DNA of 64,000 nucleotides from Altererythrobacter sp. CAU 1644 (GTDB taxonomy: Bacteria > Pseudomonadota > Alphaproteobacteria > Sphingomonadales > Sphingomonadaceae), in NCBI RefSeq assembly GCF_029623755.1, contig NZ_CP121106.1, positions 1,127,001-1,191,000 on the forward strand, in the 5' to 3' direction. Numbering within the stretch: position 1 is the stretch's first letter; each line of letters starts with the position of its first letter. The notes below the pieces were generated by a model. That model saw nothing but the letters and a program-made list of their open reading frames with translations. It had not been told where the DNA came from and ran no database searches. Shown here piece after piece: positions 27,089-36,929 of this stretch. A program made the translations under genes and the position numbers.

Positions 27089-27985
27089 CTATCCGCCGCG
27101 CCGCCCACGTTCTTTCCAGACCCGAAACAATACGCCTGGTGCGGCCAGCACCGGGTGTTTTTCGCGCCAAGGAGTGAGCTCGACCGGAACTCCGGTGTGG
27201 CGCTCGACCTTCCAGGCGGCGTAGCGCGCCGCGCCGTCGAAAGTGGTACTTGCCTTTAGCAGGCGGGTTACGTTGAGGAGCTTGCCGAGCCGCTGGCGTT
27301 TCCCCCACCAGCCCTGGACCTTCGACCGCTCGCTTTCACTCAGATGCGGCGTAAGGCGATTGCCGTCACGTTCATAAGGGATGCCCTGCGCGTTGAGCGC
27401 CAATGGCAGCAATCCGTCGAAATGGTCGGCATTGACGGACAGGATCGAATCCTCGCGCCCCGGCTTCTCGACCCTGAATTCCGCCTTGTAGGTCGCCCGG
27501 AACAAGGCGCGCCAGTAGTCCTCCGCCGCCCCGCTTGCCGGCCCGAGGGCGATCGAAAGCCGTGCCGCAGTCTTGGCGGCCTCGCCGATCGCTTCCCGCA
27601 CGGCATCCCCGGCCGCTCCATCACGTTGCCATACCAGCGCGCTGGGCTGGACAAAACGCGCCCAAATCGTGGTGTCGAGCAATTCGCCGCGCGCGGCTTC
27701 CGCGAAGGTTTGAAGCGACATGGTCGCGATCTTGGCGCGCAGCGTCTCGCCACCGTGGTCCCACTCGCGATAGCTGACCCGCGGCCAGATCTTCTCGCGT
27801 TGTTTGCCCGGCAAGAGGACGTAGTAGTCGAGCACCCCTTCGAGCGAGCCGGTCCTGAGGTTCGAGCCGTAGAACAGCACCGCCAGCGCGCCGCTCTCTT
27901 CCGCCAGTCGCTCAGCAAACTCACTCACCGCCGGATCGACCGGTGCAGCGGTGGTTTCGGCAATCCTGTCTGCGAGCGTCGCCAT
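27089..27985 (-). CDS. TAM41-like putative phosphatidate cytidylyltransferase
   Basis: A 298-residue soluble protein. Residues about 30-60 read LFYGSNLRTGS followed by LDYYVLLPG, the nucleotidyltransferase-like [Y/F]GS...D motif of mitochondrial TAM41/Mmp37. The later order also matches TAM41: KIATMSLQTFAEAARG, IWARFVQPSALVW, ATYKAEFRVEKPGRED and a C-terminal RLLKASTTFDGAARYAAWKVERHTG. TAM41 makes CDP-diacylglycerol from phosphatidic acid and CTP. The gene upstream on the same strand is a diacylglycerol-kinase-type lipid kinase that could make phosphatidic acid, and the two share one base (TGATG), so a two-step lipid pathway is plausible. Homology is judged by eye. Confidence 0.6.
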   Translation of the reverse strand: MATLADRIAETTAAPVDPAVSEFAERLAEESGALAVLFYGSNLRTGSLEGVLDYYVLLPGKQREKIWPRVSYREWDHGGETLRAKIATMSLQTFAEAARGELLDTTIWARFVQPSALVWQRDGAAGDAVREAIGEAAKTAARLSIALGPASGAAEDYWRALFRATYKAEFRVEKPGREDSILSVNADHFDGLLPLALNAQGIPYERDGNRLTPHLSESERSKVQGWWGKRQRLGKLLNVTRLLKASTTFDGAARYAAWKVERHTGVPVELTPWREKHPVLAAPGVLFRVWKERGRRGG

Positions 27986-28980
27986 CACGGGGTGACGAAG
28001 GTGATCTCGGGGCCCTGGGTCACGTCGAAGGTCCCGCCGGGATAGGCCTCGCCATCGAGAATAAAAGCGTCGGCAAGCGTCAGCTGGAAGCTTTCGACGG
28101 CGCACTGGAAAAACCCCTTACGCTCCATGGCGTCGAACTTGGTGCCCATCAGGATGAAAGGCAGGCGCAATGTGGTTCGCCGCTTGACCTGGTCCAGAAC
28201 GCCGAGCTTGAGCCCTCTCGTGTGATTGCCGAATGGCTTGATGCCGACCGGGAAGCGTTCGAGCGTCGAAGCAAGCAGGACCTGTCTTCGCTTCGGATCG
28301 CCTTCGCCGCTATGCGGGAGCGGTGTGCGATCCGGCCCGAGCAGGATTTCCATCTCCGCCCCCTGTCGCCAGGCATTGCGGCGGCTTCCCGCAAGTGTCC
28401 CAGCAATTCCCCAGACGATCGTCACTGCGACGGCCAGGCTGTCAAAGGCACCCCAGCGATGCGCATCCTGACCCTTGTCGATGCCGAGCGTGAAGGCACC
28501 TGCGCCGAGGATGAAGCCCAGCATCGCCTGATCGGGCTTGCCGGCAGGAGCAATCGACAGGGGATGGCGCTTGATCCGGCGCCCCTTGCGATAGGCGGCA
28601 ATCGCCTCGTCGAGCGTCCATGGTGTCGGCGCATCGAGATCGACCGTCAGGGCGTTGGTCTTGCCCTTGGGGAGAACCGCCACCACTGGCCAATCCGCGG
28701 CGAATACCCGCAGCCCGGCAGTCAGCACGTCGCGCACGGTTCCGTCGCCACCGCTGATCACGAGCAACTCGATGCCGTCGCGCTTGAACCGGTCCAGTTC
28801 CTCGACCAGCGCGTCGTGGTCCCGGGGGATCGCCACGCGTACATTCTCGCCGCGTTCGCGCAATTGCTCCTTGCCCTTGTTGCGATGACTGCGCGGATTG
28901 GCGATCACTCCAACGCGCGGGGCATCGCTCCGTGGCATTGCATGCACTGCAGCAACATCGTTCGGAAGGGCGGCGGACAT
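27985..28980 (-). CDS. Diacylglycerol-kinase family lipid kinase
   Basis: A 331-residue protein with the lipid-kinase ATP-binding core: VGVIANPRSHRNKG near residue 25, VISGGDGTVRDVL (the GGDGT motif) and VLPKGKTNALTVDL. The C-terminal beta sandwich is less conserved. The family phosphorylates lipids such as diacylglycerol or sphingoid bases. The family's usual GTGND motif reads PKGKTN here, a deviation. The start at 28980 is one of several in-frame ATGs and gives the best family alignment. The stop shares one base with the TAM41-like gene. Confidence 0.83.
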   Translation of the reverse strand: MSAALPNDVAAVHAMPRSDAPRVGVIANPRSHRNKGKEQLRERGENVRVAIPRDHDALVEELDRFKRDGIELLVISGGDGTVRDVLTAGLRVFAADWPVVAVLPKGKTNALTVDLDAPTPWTLDEAIAAYRKGRRIKRHPLSIAPAGKPDQAMLGFILGAGAFTLGIDKGQDAHRWGAFDSLAVAVTIVWGIAGTLAGSRRNAWRQGAEMEILLGPDRTPLPHSGEGDPKRRQVLLASTLERFPVGIKPFGNHTRGLKLGVLDQVKRRTTLRLPFILMGTKFDAMERKGFFQCAVESFQLTLADAFILDGEAYPGGTFDVTQGPEITFVTP

Positions 28981-29068
28981 GCAAGGGCCATAGCCGCAAA
29001 ATACCAAACTTCACTAGATCTTTATCCACCGCTCGCGCTGGCGCAAAATCTGATTTAATGGTGGCGAC

Positions 29069-30265
29069 ATGCTCAATCCCGACCTGCTCGAATCCGCGAC
29101 CTCTCTTTCCGACGGGATCGTCGCCCTGCGCCGCGCGATCCATCGCGAACCCGAACTGGGGCTCGAAACACCCAAGACGCTCGCCAAGGTGCGCGAAGCG
29201 CTGGCCGATCTGCCGCTCACCTGGCGGGAAGGGACCAGTTGTACCGGCGCGATTGCGACGCTCGAGGGTGGCAGAGCTGGCCGCCGCGTCCTGCTGCGTG
29301 GTGACATGGATGCGCTGCCGATGGACGAGAAGACCAACCTCGAATTCGCCTCGACCATCCCCGGGCGGATGCATGCCTGCGGGCACGACACCCACACGGC
29401 CATGCTGGCGGGCGCCGCGCGACTGCTATCGGCGAAGCGTGACGAGTTCGCGGGAACCGTCGATTTCATGTTCCAGCCGGGCGAGGAAGGTTATCACGGC
29501 GCGCGCTACATGATCGACGACGGGTTGCTCGACCCGCTGCCCGATGCCGCCTTCGCGCTGCACATCATGCCCAATGCGCCTTTCGGGGTGCTGGCCGGGA
29601 GGGCCGGCCCGCTGCTCGCGGCCGCCGACGAGTTCACTTTCAAGGTTAAGGGCCAAGGCGGTCATGCCTCGATGCCGCATGACTGCAACGATCCGGTTCC
29701 GGGTGCCGCTGCGATCGTTGGCGCGATCCAGGCGATGGTCACCCGGCGTTTCAACGCCGCCAGTCCCGTGATCGTCACGGTCACGCAGATTCACGCCGGC
29801 ACTGCGCATAATGTGATCGCCGACGAGGTCGTGCTCGGCGGCACCATGCGCACACTTTCGCCCGAGCACAGGGCCAAGGTTCAGGAGCTGATCGTCGAGA
29901 CCGCCAGGAACACCGCGAGCGCATATGGACTCGAAATCCAGTGCGACATTCGCGCCGGTTTCCCGGTCACGATCTGCGATGAGCGCGCGGTCGATCTCGG
30001 TCGCAAGGTCGCGCAGGAACTAGGCGGTGAGCGCGGGTGGCGAGACATGGCTGACCCGATCATGGGCGCGGAGGATTTCTCCTACGTGCTCGAGCAGGTG
30101 CCCGGCGCGATGTTCTTCCTGGGCGTCGCCAAAGAGGGCGATGACTGGCGATCGTGCTGCGCGATCCACTCACCGCGCATGCATGTCGATGAGAATGCCT
30201 TGCCCAAGGGCACGGCGATGCTGGCGGGCTGTGCGCTCAAATTCCTCGAGGAAGGCTGGCAATAA
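29069..30265 (+). CDS. M20 family amidohydrolase (hippurate/N-acyl-amino-acid hydrolase-like)
   Basis: A 398-residue metallopeptidase-fold enzyme. Metal-ligand segments are visible: LLRGDMDALPM, HACGHDTHTAML, the acidic FQPGEEGYHGAR and a C-terminal MGAEDFSY. It belongs to the IAA-amino-acid hydrolase/hippuricase branch that cleaves N-acyl amino acids; substrate unknown. No signal peptide, so cytoplasmic. The Shine-Dalgarno sequence is poor (GGTGG). It is divergent from the lipid kinase and convergent with the sodium/solute symporter, with a terminator between. Confidence 0.9.
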   Translation: MLNPDLLESATSLSDGIVALRRAIHREPELGLETPKTLAKVREALADLPLTWREGTSCTGAIATLEGGRAGRRVLLRGDMDALPMDEKTNLEFASTIPGRMHACGHDTHTAMLAGAARLLSAKRDEFAGTVDFMFQPGEEGYHGARYMIDDGLLDPLPDAAFALHIMPNAPFGVLAGRAGPLLAAADEFTFKVKGQGGHASMPHDCNDPVPGAAAIVGAIQAMVTRRFNAASPVIVTVTQIHAGTAHNVIADEVVLGGTMRTLSPEHRAKVQELIVETARNTASAYGLEIQCDIRAGFPVTICDERAVDLGRKVAQELGGERGWRDMADPIMGAEDFSYVLEQVPGAMFFLGVAKEGDDWRSCCAIHSPRMHVDENALPKGTAMLAGCALKFLEEGWQ

Positions 30266-30295
30266 AAACCGGGGCCGCCGCGCGGACGGCCCCGG
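30264..30295 (-). terminator. Intrinsic terminator for the symporter transcript
   Basis: A 9-bp stem (CCGGGGCCG and CGGCCCCGG, 30269-30295) with a 9-nt loop. Read on the minus strand it is followed by TTTTTA (complement of 30263-30268), fitting termination of the symporter gene. On the plus strand no T-run follows, so it serves the M20 gene only weakly. Confidence 0.75.
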
Positions 30296-30340
30296 CCAAA
30301 TCCGCGGCGCAAGCTCCCCCAAGCCGCGCCGCTTATTCGA

Positions 30341-31924
<1,584 letters not shown>

Positions 31925-32028
31925 TGATAATCCTCCCAAGGGCGCGCTCTTTTCGGTCGCGCCTCAATCCCAACTTGAAGGACTAGCGCGCCCAACCGCG
32001 CGGTCCATTTGTATTCGAATGCATTCCG

Positions 32029-34464
32029 TCAGAACGAGCATTCCAGTTCGGCATCCGTTGTCTCGCGCTTCACGCTCGAGATGCGGAAGGTGATTGCGCC
32101 TTCCGCTTCAAACGCGATGCGCGACCCGAGATTGGCGACACAGGCCTCGCTGATGACCATTTCCCGCCAGCCCTTGGAATAGGCGAGCGCGAACTGTTCG
32201 GTCAGGTCGAGCACCTTCTCGCCGCCGTCCGTGGTGCTGGCGCGCAGGACGATAGGCGCCGTCGGGCGCGTTACGACCTCATAGGCGATGCGATATGCCC
32301 CGCCCGTGTCGTCGGCCTGTTGCAGCCCGAAGTAGGAGCCAGCCTGCAGCGCGATTTCGCGCGAGTCTTCCTGCGCGTCGCGATCGTAGCCGCGTGCGAC
32401 AACGCCCGAGCCATTCATGTCGCCGCGCATCTGCGGCATCAATTCCTCGAACCCGGCACCGTCGAGACGGCCGACAAAGGCGCTCACACCCGAACCGAGA
32501 CGCCCTGAGCCGAACATGTCCGCGCTGTCATTGGCGGCGAGCGCGGGGCAATCTTCGCTCAAACCGGCGAGCGGCGAGGTGTCCCCCAGCATGCGGCCAT
32601 AGCCGAATGCAAACAGCGCACCGTCGGGCCCATTGACCGGTTGCCCCATGCAGGATTCTGGCCAGGAGAAGGACAGCCGACCGGTTGCTTCGCGCTTGCC
32701 GGTCAGCACGTCGGCAACGCCGGCGCCCTCGCTGCCCGGCAGCCACGAAGCCACGAAGGCATCGGCTACGTTGAGCTCGCGGTTCATCCATAGCGGACGA
32801 CCTGAGAGGAACACGGCGACGGCGGGAATGCCCGCTTCGCTGTACTGCCGGAGGAGTTTCAGGCCTTCCTCGTCGCGGAAGACGAGATCGCGCTGGTCGC
32901 CGGCGAATTCCGCATAGGGGCGCTCGCCGAACACGACCACGGCAACATCGGGGCGGCTCGTGAACGAACCGTCTTCGGACAGGGTTGCCGTGCCGCCACT
33001 TGCCGCGACATTCTCCCGAATGCCATCCCAGATCGAGCTGGCATTGGGGAAACGTTCGCGCGGCAATTGGTCCTTGCTGCCGCCCTGCCATTCCAGGGTC
33101 CAGCCACCCGATGCCCGGCCGATATCGTCCGAGGCACTGCCTGCGACCAGGACATTGGCACCCGCCTTGAGCGGCAACACGCCGTTGTTCTTGAGGATCA
33201 CCTGCGACTTGGCGACCGCCTCGCGCGCCAGGGCACGATGCTCAGGAGACGCGAGCAGGTCGAAACGCCCTGCGACGCCCCGCTCCGACGGGCGCTTGGC
33301 ATCTGCCCCGATCAGGCCCGCGCGCTGCTTGACGCGCAGTATCCGCGCAACCGCTTCGTCGAGCCGCGCCATCGGGATGGTGCCGTCCCTGACCTGCGCG
33401 ACGAGCGAATCCATCAGCGGCTTCCAATCATCGGGCACCATGTAGATATCGAGCCCCGCCATCAGCGATTGCGGGCAATCGGTGACGGTGCAGCCCTTGA
33501 TCTGTCCGTGACCGTTCCAGTCGCCGACCACCAATCCGTCAAATCCCATCCGGCCGCGCAGCACATCTGTCAACAACGGCTGGTTGCCGTGCATCTTGGT
33601 GCCATTGATGGAATTGAAGCTCGCCATGACGGCTTCGACCCCGGCTGCGATGGTCGCTGGATAGGGACGGCCGTGCAGGTCTATCAGCGCTTCGATGTCG
33701 CCGTTGACGTCGCCCTGGTCGACCCCTTGGTCGGTCCCGCCGTCGCCAAAGAAATGCTTGGCCGTGGCAATGACCCGACCGTCACCAAGGAAATCGCCGG
33801 CACCCTTGCTGCCCTGCAGTCCTTCGACCAGCGCAGCGCCGAGCTTGGCGACAAGGTCAGGATTCTCGGAATAACTTTCGTAGGTGCGGCCCCAACGATC
33901 GTCCTGGGCCACCGCCACGGTAGGAGAGAAGTTCCAGTCAATGCCGGTCACCTCGATCTCGATCGCGGTCGCGTGGCCGATGCGCCGCACGAGATCGGCA
34001 TCGCCGGTCGCGCCCAGTGCGATATTGTGCGGGAAGATCGTCGCACCGACGACGTTGCTGTGGCCGTGAACCGCGTCAGTGCCCCACATGGTCGCAATGG
34101 CAGGCTCGCCGTTCGGCAATGGCTTGACCGAGGCGTCGTACATCTCGTCGGCCAGTCGTAGCCATTCGGAAGCAGGAGCGAATTCATCGCCATAGGGGCC
34201 GCCGTTCCCGCCGTTGAGATAACTGCCGAAACGATATCGCTCCATGTCTGCGGCGGTGAATGAATTGATCTGCGGCTGAATAAGCTGGGCGACCTTGCGC
34301 TCGACGCTCATGCGCGAAAGCAGGTCGGCGACCACATCGGCTTCGTTTGCCGCCGCCGGTGTAGAAACGGTCGACGCCGCATTCGGAACGGTGGCGCAGG
34401 CGCCCAAGGAAGTTGCCAGGGCGATCGCCGCAGAAAAACAGATTGAACGAGACCGAAACTTCAA
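32029..34464 (-). CDS. Glycoside hydrolase family 3 beta-glucosidase (exo-1,3/1,4-glucanase type)
   Basis: An 811-residue exported enzyme with a lipoprotein-like signal (GAC near residue 23). The GH3 N-terminal barrel shows GTDAVHGHSN, ATAKHFFGDGGTDQG and the catalytic nucleophile in GFDGLVVGDWNGHG (aspartate of GDW); the second domain shows NNGVLPLKAGANVLVAGSASDDIGRASGGW and VVVFGERPYAE. A beta-sandwich domain of about 170 residues closes the protein. It would release glucose from beta-glucans or oligosaccharides in the periplasm. The start is TTG at 34464, with GGGAGGG 4-5 bp upstream. An operator-like GTGAACGTTCTC lies about 40 bp before the start. Confidence 0.93.
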   Translation of the reverse strand: MKFRSRSICFSAAIALATSLGACATVPNAASTVSTPAAANEADVVADLLSRMSVERKVAQLIQPQINSFTAADMERYRFGSYLNGGNGGPYGDEFAPASEWLRLADEMYDASVKPLPNGEPAIATMWGTDAVHGHSNVVGATIFPHNIALGATGDADLVRRIGHATAIEIEVTGIDWNFSPTVAVAQDDRWGRTYESYSENPDLVAKLGAALVEGLQGSKGAGDFLGDGRVIATAKHFFGDGGTDQGVDQGDVNGDIEALIDLHGRPYPATIAAGVEAVMASFNSINGTKMHGNQPLLTDVLRGRMGFDGLVVGDWNGHGQIKGCTVTDCPQSLMAGLDIYMVPDDWKPLMDSLVAQVRDGTIPMARLDEAVARILRVKQRAGLIGADAKRPSERGVAGRFDLLASPEHRALAREAVAKSQVILKNNGVLPLKAGANVLVAGSASDDIGRASGGWTLEWQGGSKDQLPRERFPNASSIWDGIRENVAASGGTATLSEDGSFTSRPDVAVVVFGERPYAEFAGDQRDLVFRDEEGLKLLRQYSEAGIPAVAVFLSGRPLWMNRELNVADAFVASWLPGSEGAGVADVLTGKREATGRLSFSWPESCMGQPVNGPDGALFAFGYGRMLGDTSPLAGLSEDCPALAANDSADMFGSGRLGSGVSAFVGRLDGAGFEELMPQMRGDMNGSGVVARGYDRDAQEDSREIALQAGSYFGLQQADDTGGAYRIAYEVVTRPTAPIVLRASTTDGGEKVLDLTEQFALAYSKGWREMVISEACVANLGSRIAFEAEGAITFRISSVKRETTDAELECSF

Positions 34465-34500
34465 TTTTCCCTCCCAGAAGCCGAGCCGCCCGAAATTTCT

Positions 34501-34512
34501 GTGAACGTTCTC
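34501..34512. promoter_or_regulatory. LacI-type operator-like site before the GH3 gene
   Basis: GTGAACGTTCTC, one mismatch from the perfect palindrome GTGAACGTTCAC found before the TonB receptor at 44869-44880. It lies 37 bp upstream of the GH3 start, in the gap between the MFS and GH3 genes. The AACGTT core with GTG...CAC flanks is typical of LacI/GalR-family sites, and a LacI-type gene is 1.2 kb away. Confidence 0.6.
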
Positions 34513-34554
34513 AACAGCGAGGGAATGGCATGCTCACTGACAAAAATCAAGCAG

Positions 34555-35757
34555 CTAAATCGGGCGCGAGATAATGGCGATGAGAACGCAAGCCAGCGCA
34601 GCTAGGGCGGCCAGCAGCAGGAACAGCGCGCTGAAACCGAAGACCGGCACGAGCGTGAGTGTCAGCCCCGGAATGATCAGCGACGGGACCGTATTGGTCA
34701 GGTTGAAGAAGCCAAGGTCGCGTCCTCGGTGCTGCGGGCGGGGAAGGACGCGCAGGGTCTGGCCTGAGTGCAATGCTAGGAAGGTCATCGACGACACGCC
34801 GAACAGGAAGTAGCCGCCGAGCGCGCCATTCAGGCTCGATGACAGTGCCATCGCCAACAGTCCGAGAGAGGATAGTCCGGCGCAGATTGCCAGGGGCAGC
34901 ATGGGGCGACGAGCCTTGTCCGACCAGCGCCCCGCAACCAGCGCGATCGGCACGGCGATGATCAAGACGAGGCTGAATATCCGCGCCGCTCGGTCCTCTC
35001 CGAACCCTGGGGTGATCGAGCGTAGCCAGAACAGCAGAAAGGCAAAGAGCGCCGCCTCCGAGACCTGCACGAGCAACCGGGCAAACCACATGTTGCCGAT
35101 AATCCGGCGCTGCTTGAAAGGATCGGCCGGTGACCCAGCCGCGCTGTCGGTCGGCATAGTGAGATGCGGCAGGCTCCGCCCCTTGCCGACAACCAGGGCA
35201 GGCAGGACCATGGCGGCAACCAACAGCGCCACGAGCGCCAAGCGCTCCTGCCCATCGGCCAATCCGGGAATGGTCACGAATGCTCCGGAGAGAGCGCCCA
35301 GAGCAGGCGCAAAGGCGAACAGGCCGCCCAGAAGGCCCTTCTGTTCGTCGGGAACGCAATCGCCGGCCCATGCTGCGAGCGGGCCGAGCATCATGTTCAA
35401 CCCCAATTGCCAGGCCATGATGAGGACCACCAGCTGACGCACCGTTTCGACCTGGCCGAACAGCAGCAATAGCAAGCTCGAGGAAACCAGGCCGGCAAGT
35501 ATCCAGCCGCGCCTGCTTCCGGTGCGATCGCTGAGCCAGCCGAAGCCGATATTCGCCAGGCTCGCCACCACCGCCCCGAGGAAGGTGGCAAAGGACAGCG
35601 CCACGACATCTTCGCTACCGGTGAGCGAAACCACCCGCAGCGGGAGCAGCACGGTGAGGAAGGGGACGTAGGCGACCGCACCGCCCGCGGCGGCGAGCGC
35701 AAGCAGCGAAAGGAACCACAGCGGCTGCCGCGGCCCCGGAGCGGTCTCAGCCGCCAT
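34555..35757 (-). CDS. MFS transporter
   Basis: A 400-residue carrier with 12 predicted helices and the MFS loop motif GWLSDRTGSRRG between helices 2 and 3, plus AGRWSDKARRP in the second half. It overlaps the LacI gene by 11 bp on the same strand and is followed by the GH3 gene, so it is part of the glycoside locus; its cargo is probably a sugar or glycoside product. No substrate-specific motif is visible. Confidence 0.88.
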   Translation of the reverse strand: MAAETAPGPRQPLWFLSLLALAAAGGAVAYVPFLTVLLPLRVVSLTGSEDVVALSFATFLGAVVASLANIGFGWLSDRTGSRRGWILAGLVSSSLLLLLFGQVETVRQLVVLIMAWQLGLNMMLGPLAAWAGDCVPDEQKGLLGGLFAFAPALGALSGAFVTIPGLADGQERLALVALLVAAMVLPALVVGKGRSLPHLTMPTDSAAGSPADPFKQRRIIGNMWFARLLVQVSEAALFAFLLFWLRSITPGFGEDRAARIFSLVLIIAVPIALVAGRWSDKARRPMLPLAICAGLSSLGLLAMALSSSLNGALGGYFLFGVSSMTFLALHSGQTLRVLPRPQHRGRDLGFFNLTNTVPSLIIPGLTLTLVPVFGFSALFLLLAALAALACVLIAIISRPI

Positions 35758-36808
35758 TGGCCTTGGGCGCCGGAGCGGTCGATGCGCGTTCCACCAGGAC
35801 GCCCTGAATATTGATCGGATCAGCGGGGATCGCCTTGCGCGACTTGTTGATCAACAGCTCGACCGCATGCGAGATGGTGGCCGCGATAGGCTGGTCCACC
35901 GCTGTCAGCGGAGGGTTGGTGAAGCGCACGATTGGCGTGTTGTCGAAGCTGATCAACGAAAGTTTGTCCGGCACGGCAAGATCGAGTTCTCGCGCAACAT
36001 CGAGCGTAGCCAGTGCCATCTGGTCGTTCGAAGCAATGATCGCCGTCGGGCGATCCTTTTGCGAAAGCAAGGTGCGCGCCGCCGCGATCCCCGAATCGAA
36101 TCCGAAATCGCCGCGAGCGCACAACCCGTCGGTATTGAATCCGGCGGCCTGCATCGCGCGCATCCAGCCATCGATGCGCCACCCGCTGAGGCTGTAGTCC
36201 TTGGGGCCGGCGATCAGGCCGATACGCTTGTGGCCGAGCTCGATCAGCCGCTCGGTCGCCATTACGGCCGAGTGATCGTCGTCCATCGTCAGGCGAATGC
36301 CCGGCCCGGGCTCGAGCGATCCGATCCGCGCGAAGGGGATATTCTTGCTTGCCAGAAGGTCGGTAATCAGCCGGTTTTCCGAGTGCGGCGGGGTCAAGAT
36401 CACTCCGTCGGGCTGGAGCGCCGCGATCGTGGCCGACAGCTCGCGCTCGACATGATCGTTATGCGTGTCGACCAGCTCGACCATCATCCGGTAGCCATGT
36501 TCGGCACAGGTCAGCATGCCGCCGAGCAGCATCTGGTCGACCCAGTCCGTCCCGCTACGCGAACGCCATTCTGCGACCGTCTTTTCGCGATCGTTGAGTG
36601 CCAGGATCAGGTAGGAGCGCGAGCCGCTCATCCGCTGCGCCGCGATCGAAGGAACATAGCCAAGCCGGTCGATCGAGGCCTGGACCCGCTCCTTCATCTC
36701 CGGCCGCACATTGGGTTCGTTGTTGATGACGCGGCTCACCGTTTGCAGCGAGACGCCAGCATCGGCAGCGACATGCTTGATCGTGACGGCCTGGCGACGC
36801 CTAGCCAT
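35747..36808 (-). CDS. LacI family transcriptional regulator
   Basis: A 353-residue regulator. Helix-turn-helix at residues 8-28 (VTIKHVAADAGVSLQTVSRVIN), hinge region RLGYVPSIAAQRM, then a periplasmic-binding-protein-like sensor with LALNDREK, GLIAGPKDYSLSG and IIASNDQMALATL. It would bind a sugar effector and control the neighbouring uptake genes. Candidate operators GTGAACGTTCAC occur before the TonB receptor and the GH3 gene. It overlaps the MFS gene by 11 bp and so is co-transcribed with it. Confidence 0.95.
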   Translation of the reverse strand: MARRRQAVTIKHVAADAGVSLQTVSRVINNEPNVRPEMKERVQASIDRLGYVPSIAAQRMSGSRSYLILALNDREKTVAEWRSRSGTDWVDQMLLGGMLTCAEHGYRMMVELVDTHNDHVERELSATIAALQPDGVILTPPHSENRLITDLLASKNIPFARIGSLEPGPGIRLTMDDDHSAVMATERLIELGHKRIGLIAGPKDYSLSGWRIDGWMRAMQAAGFNTDGLCARGDFGFDSGIAAARTLLSQKDRPTAIIASNDQMALATLDVARELDLAVPDKLSLISFDNTPIVRFTNPPLTAVDQPIAATISHAVELLINKSRKAIPADPINIQGVLVERASTAPAPKANGG

Positions 36809-36929
36809 TACCCATTACCCCCAATCGTTCGAGCAGGTGGCGCTAGCGAATACCGCTGGGAATTTCCACCCGTCGTCCGAAAACCCTGAAGCCTCGCCCC
36901 ACCATCATTGGGGCAATCCATCCCTGCCG

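Noticed and set aside
36895..36913. GCCCCA/TGGGGC hairpin between halogenase 1 and LacI
   Set aside because: Six-base stem with no T-run on either strand, so not supported as a terminator.
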